A DNA stretch of 57,684 nucleotides from Micromonospora wenchangensis (GTDB lineage Bacteria; Actinomycetota; Actinomycetes; Mycobacteriales; Micromonosporaceae), in NCBI RefSeq assembly GCF_002210435.1, contig NZ_MZMV01000046.1, positions 1-57,684 of the forward strand, given 5' to 3'. The stretch's first letter is position 1, and each line of letters begins with the position of its first letter. Shown one piece after another: positions 55,802 to 57,684 of the stretch. The notes beneath the pieces are model-generated. The model did no database searches. It saw only the letters and a list, made by a program, of their open reading frames with translations, and was not told the origin of the DNA. Position numbers and translations under genes: made by a program.

Positions 55802-57439
55802 TCAGTCCTCGGCGATCCGCCCGTCGGCGACCCGCAGCCGCCGGTCGACGCTTACCGCCTCCAGCATCCGCCGGTCGTGGGTGACCAGCAGCAGCGTGCC
55901 CGGGTAGCCGGCCAGCGCCGACTCCAACTGCTCGATGGCCGGCAGGTCGAGGTGGTTGGTCGGCTCGTCCAGCACCAGCAGGTTGACCCCCCTGCCCTGG
56001 AGCAGCGCCAGCGCCGCCCGGGTCCGCTCGCCGGGCGACAGGGTCACCGCCGGCCGCAGCACGTGCGCGGCGCGCAGGCCGAACTTGGCCAGCAGCGTCC
56101 GCACGTCCGCCGGTGCCTTCTCCGGTACGGCGGCCCGGAACGCCTCCAGCAGCGGCTGGTCGCCGAGGAACAGCCCCCGGGCCTGGTCGACCTCGCCGAC
56201 CACCACCCCCGGGCCGAGCGCGGCGTGCCCGGCGTCGAGCGGCAGCCGGCCCAGCAGGGCACCGAGCAGGGTGGTCTTGCCGGAGCCGTTCGCCCCGGTG
56301 ATCGCCACCCGGTCGGCCCAGTCGACCTGGAGGTTCACCGGCCCGAGGGTGAAGTCGCCCCGGCGGACCACCGCGTCGCGCAGCGAGGCCACCACCGCGC
56401 CGGCCCGGGGCGCGGCGGCGATCTCCATCCGCAGCTCCCACTCCTTGCGGGGTTCCTCGACCACGTCGAGGCGTTCGATCAGGCGCTCGGTCTGCTTCGC
56501 CTTGGCCGCCTGCTTCTCCGTGGCCTCGGTCCGGAACTTCCGGCCGATCTTGTCGTTGTCGGTGGCCTTGCGGCGGGCGTTCTTCACGCCCTTCTCCATC
56601 CAGGCCCGCTGGGTGCGGGCACGGGCCTCCAACGCGGCCCGGGTTTCGGCGTACTCCTCGAAGTCGGCGCGGGCGTGCCGGCGGGCCACCTCACGCTCCT
56701 CCAGGTAGGCGCCGTAGCCGCCGCCGTAGTGCCGGACCTGCTGCTGGGCCAGGTCGAGTTCGAGCACCCGGGTCACCGTCCGGGTCAGGAACTCCCGGTC
56801 GTGGCTGACCAGCACCGTGCCGGCGCGCAGCCCGGTGACGAACCGTTCCAGCCGGTCCAGGCCGGCCAGGTCCAGGTCGTTGGTGGGCTCGTCGAGCAGG
56901 AAGACGTCGTACCGGCTGAGCAGCAGGGAGGCCAGCCCGGCGCGGGCCGCCTGGCCGCCGGACAGGCCGGTCATCGGGTGGTCCAGGTCGACGGTGAGCC
57001 CCAACTCGGCGGCGACCTGCTCGGCGCGTTCGTCCAGGTCCGCCCCGCCGAGGTCGAGCCACCGCTCCAACGCCCCGGCGTACGCGTCGTCGGCACCGGC
57101 CGTGCCCGCGGTGAGCGCTTCGGTGGCCGCGTCCAGGGCGGCCCGCGCGCCGGTGACCCCGGTCCGGCGGGCCAGGAAGTCGCGGACGGTTTCGCCCGCC
57201 CGGCGTTCCGTCTCCTGCGGCAGGTAGCCCACCGAGGCCCCCGGCGGGCTCAGCGTGACGCTGCCCTCCTCCACCGGCTGCACCCCGGCCAGCGTGCGCA
57301 GCAGTGTCGACTTGCCCGCCCCGTTGACCCCCACCAGCCCCACCACGTCGTCGGGGGCGACGACCAGGTCGAGGTCACTGAAGAGCATCCGCTCCCCGTG
57401 CCCGGCGGCGAGTCCCTTGGCGATCATCGTGGCGCTCAT
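55802..57439 (-). CDS. ABC-F family ATPase (ribosome-associated or antibiotic-resistance type)
   Basis: Soluble protein of 545 residues with two ABC domains in one chain and no membrane segments, the ABC-F plan. Domain 1: Walker A GVNGAGKST (37-45), signature LSGGQAARAG, Walker B FLLDEPTNDLDL. Domain 2: GANGSGKTT, degenerate LSPGERTR, LLVLDEPTNHLDL. The linker between them (about 240-320) is helical and very charged, as in proteins that reach into the ribosome. It may protect against ribosome-binding antibiotics or act in translation like EttA; the subfamily cannot be fixed by eye. TAGGCT nine bases before ATG suggests an almost leaderless transcript. Confidence 0.93.
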   Translation of the reverse strand: MSATMIAKGLAAGHGERMLFSDLDLVVAPDDVVGLVGVNGAGKSTLLRTLAGVQPVEEGSVTLSPPGASVGYLPQETERRAGETVRDFLARRTGVTGARAALDAATEALTAGTAGADDAYAGALERWLDLGGADLDERAEQVAAELGLTVDLDHPMTGLSGGQAARAGLASLLLSRYDVFLLDEPTNDLDLAGLDRLERFVTGLRAGTVLVSHDREFLTRTVTRVLELDLAQQQVRHYGGGYGAYLEEREVARRHARADFEEYAETRAALEARARTQRAWMEKGVKNARRKATDNDKIGRKFRTEATEKQAAKAKQTERLIERLDVVEEPRKEWELRMEIAAAPRAGAVVASLRDAVVRRGDFTLGPVNLQVDWADRVAITGANGSGKTTLLGALLGRLPLDAGHAALGPGVVVGEVDQARGLFLGDQPLLEAFRAAVPEKAPADVRTLLAKFGLRAAHVLRPAVTLSPGERTRAALALLQGRGVNLLVLDEPTNHLDLPAIEQLESALAGYPGTLLLVTHDRRMLEAVSVDRRLRVADGRIAED

Positions 57440-57448
57440 GAGGCCCCG

Positions 57449-57454
57449 AGCCTA
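57449..57454 (-). promoter_or_regulatory. -10 element (TAGGCT) for the ABC-F gene
   Basis: Minus-strand TAGGCT ends nine bases before the ATG at 57439, so the leader would be only a few bases long and no ribosome binding site is seen. Confidence 0.5.
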
Positions 57455-57518
57455 GCGCCCGCCGATCCGGGGCGGGGACGCCGCGCGGCCCGGCCCGCTG
57501 CCGCCCCGGCCGCAGATC

Positions 57519-57558
57519 GTGGAGAGTTCTTGCGGTCATGGCGACAAGAACTCTCCAC
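57519..57558. repeat. Fourteen-base inverted repeat upstream of the ABC-F gene
   Basis: GTGGAGAGTTCTTG (57519-57532) and its exact complement CAAGAACTCTCCAC (57545-57558) flank a 12-base loop. It lies about 65 bases upstream of the ABC-F -10 element. It could be an operator, a terminator for a gene beyond the window, or a dispersed repeat. No gene is apparent from 57440 to the window end. Confidence 0.75.
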
Positions 57559-57684
57559 AAACCTGTGCCCCCGCCGCCTTTGCCGGTCACCGCCGCCCGT
57601 CGCCACCGCCGGCAGGTCGCCCGGGTCGGCCGGTGGGTCGGGCCGGCAGCTCTCGTCGGTGGAAGGTGGGGGAGGGGCGGGAGG

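Noticed and set aside
1..57684. tRNA, rRNA, insertion sequences and riboswitches
   Set aside because: No recognisable tRNA arms, rRNA segments, transposase motifs or known riboswitch cores were found on reading both strands by eye; a tRNAscan or Infernal run would be needed to exclude them fully.

Overview
The window is very GC-rich and codes densely on both strands. Its gene content points to a filamentous actinomycete, most likely a Micromonosporaceae member (Micromonospora or a close relative). The supporting genes are mshA (mycothiol synthesis) with a mycothiol-dependent-enzyme homologue, SenX3-RegX3, Rex with a hemACDB operon, a BldN-type sigma factor with a downstream RsbN-like gene, and a 33-residue bS22-like ribosomal protein. 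The genus is inferred; no rRNA or tRNA is present to confirm it.

Layout: 57-5740 is a minus-strand beta-glucoside uptake operon (binding lipoprotein, two permeases, GH1 beta-glucosidase, LacI regulator) with a promoter framed by two LacI-type palindromes. 5976-12434 holds a mycothiol-dependent-enzyme homologue, murB, a methyltransferase, an SDR, mshA, a YbjN protein and a Rho-N/SAP-like fusion protein. 13027-18221 holds an MFS transporter, gpmA, phoU and senX3-regX3. 18235-24060 holds a cysteine-cluster protein, a Ppx/GppA phosphatase, a TIM-barrel isomerase, a CGNR regulator, a YgiB/YgiC-like lipoprotein/ATP-grasp pair and proline dehydrogenase. 24239-27866 holds a small excisionase-type HTH, bS22, an epimerase, an acyltransferase and a SerB-like HAD phosphatase. 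27972-30247 holds bldN/rsbN and a small upstream ORF. 30807-37058 holds a glutaredoxin and rex-hemA-hemC-hemD-hemB. From memory, the stretch murB to hemB follows the gene order of the M. tuberculosis Rv0482-Rv0512 region and is core chromosome.

The remainder (37601-57439) is more accessory: an XRE-type regulator, a large secreted LTD/EEP nuclease, a double GNAT, a membrane-anchored lytic transglycosylase, an FmdB zinc ribbon, a cyclase-ATPase-TPR regulator, a secreted phospholipase A2, a secreted GHL10 hydrolase, an amino-acid permease, a GH51 arabinofuranosidase with a divergent LacI regulator, a BON-methyltransferase fusion, a small DUF4177-like protein and an ABC-F ATPase.

There is no CRISPR array, prophage, insertion sequence or recognisable biosynthetic cluster. 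The non-textbook signals are a recurrent TANNNT-N6/7-start leaderless promoter pattern; a 50-codon ORF with a strong ribosome binding site overlapping bldN; a degenerate methyltransferase half in the HemD fusion; BON-methyltransferase and Rho-N fusion proteins; and several large palindromes, one flanked by mirror-image G-rich leaders. I did not find one convincing new multigene system.
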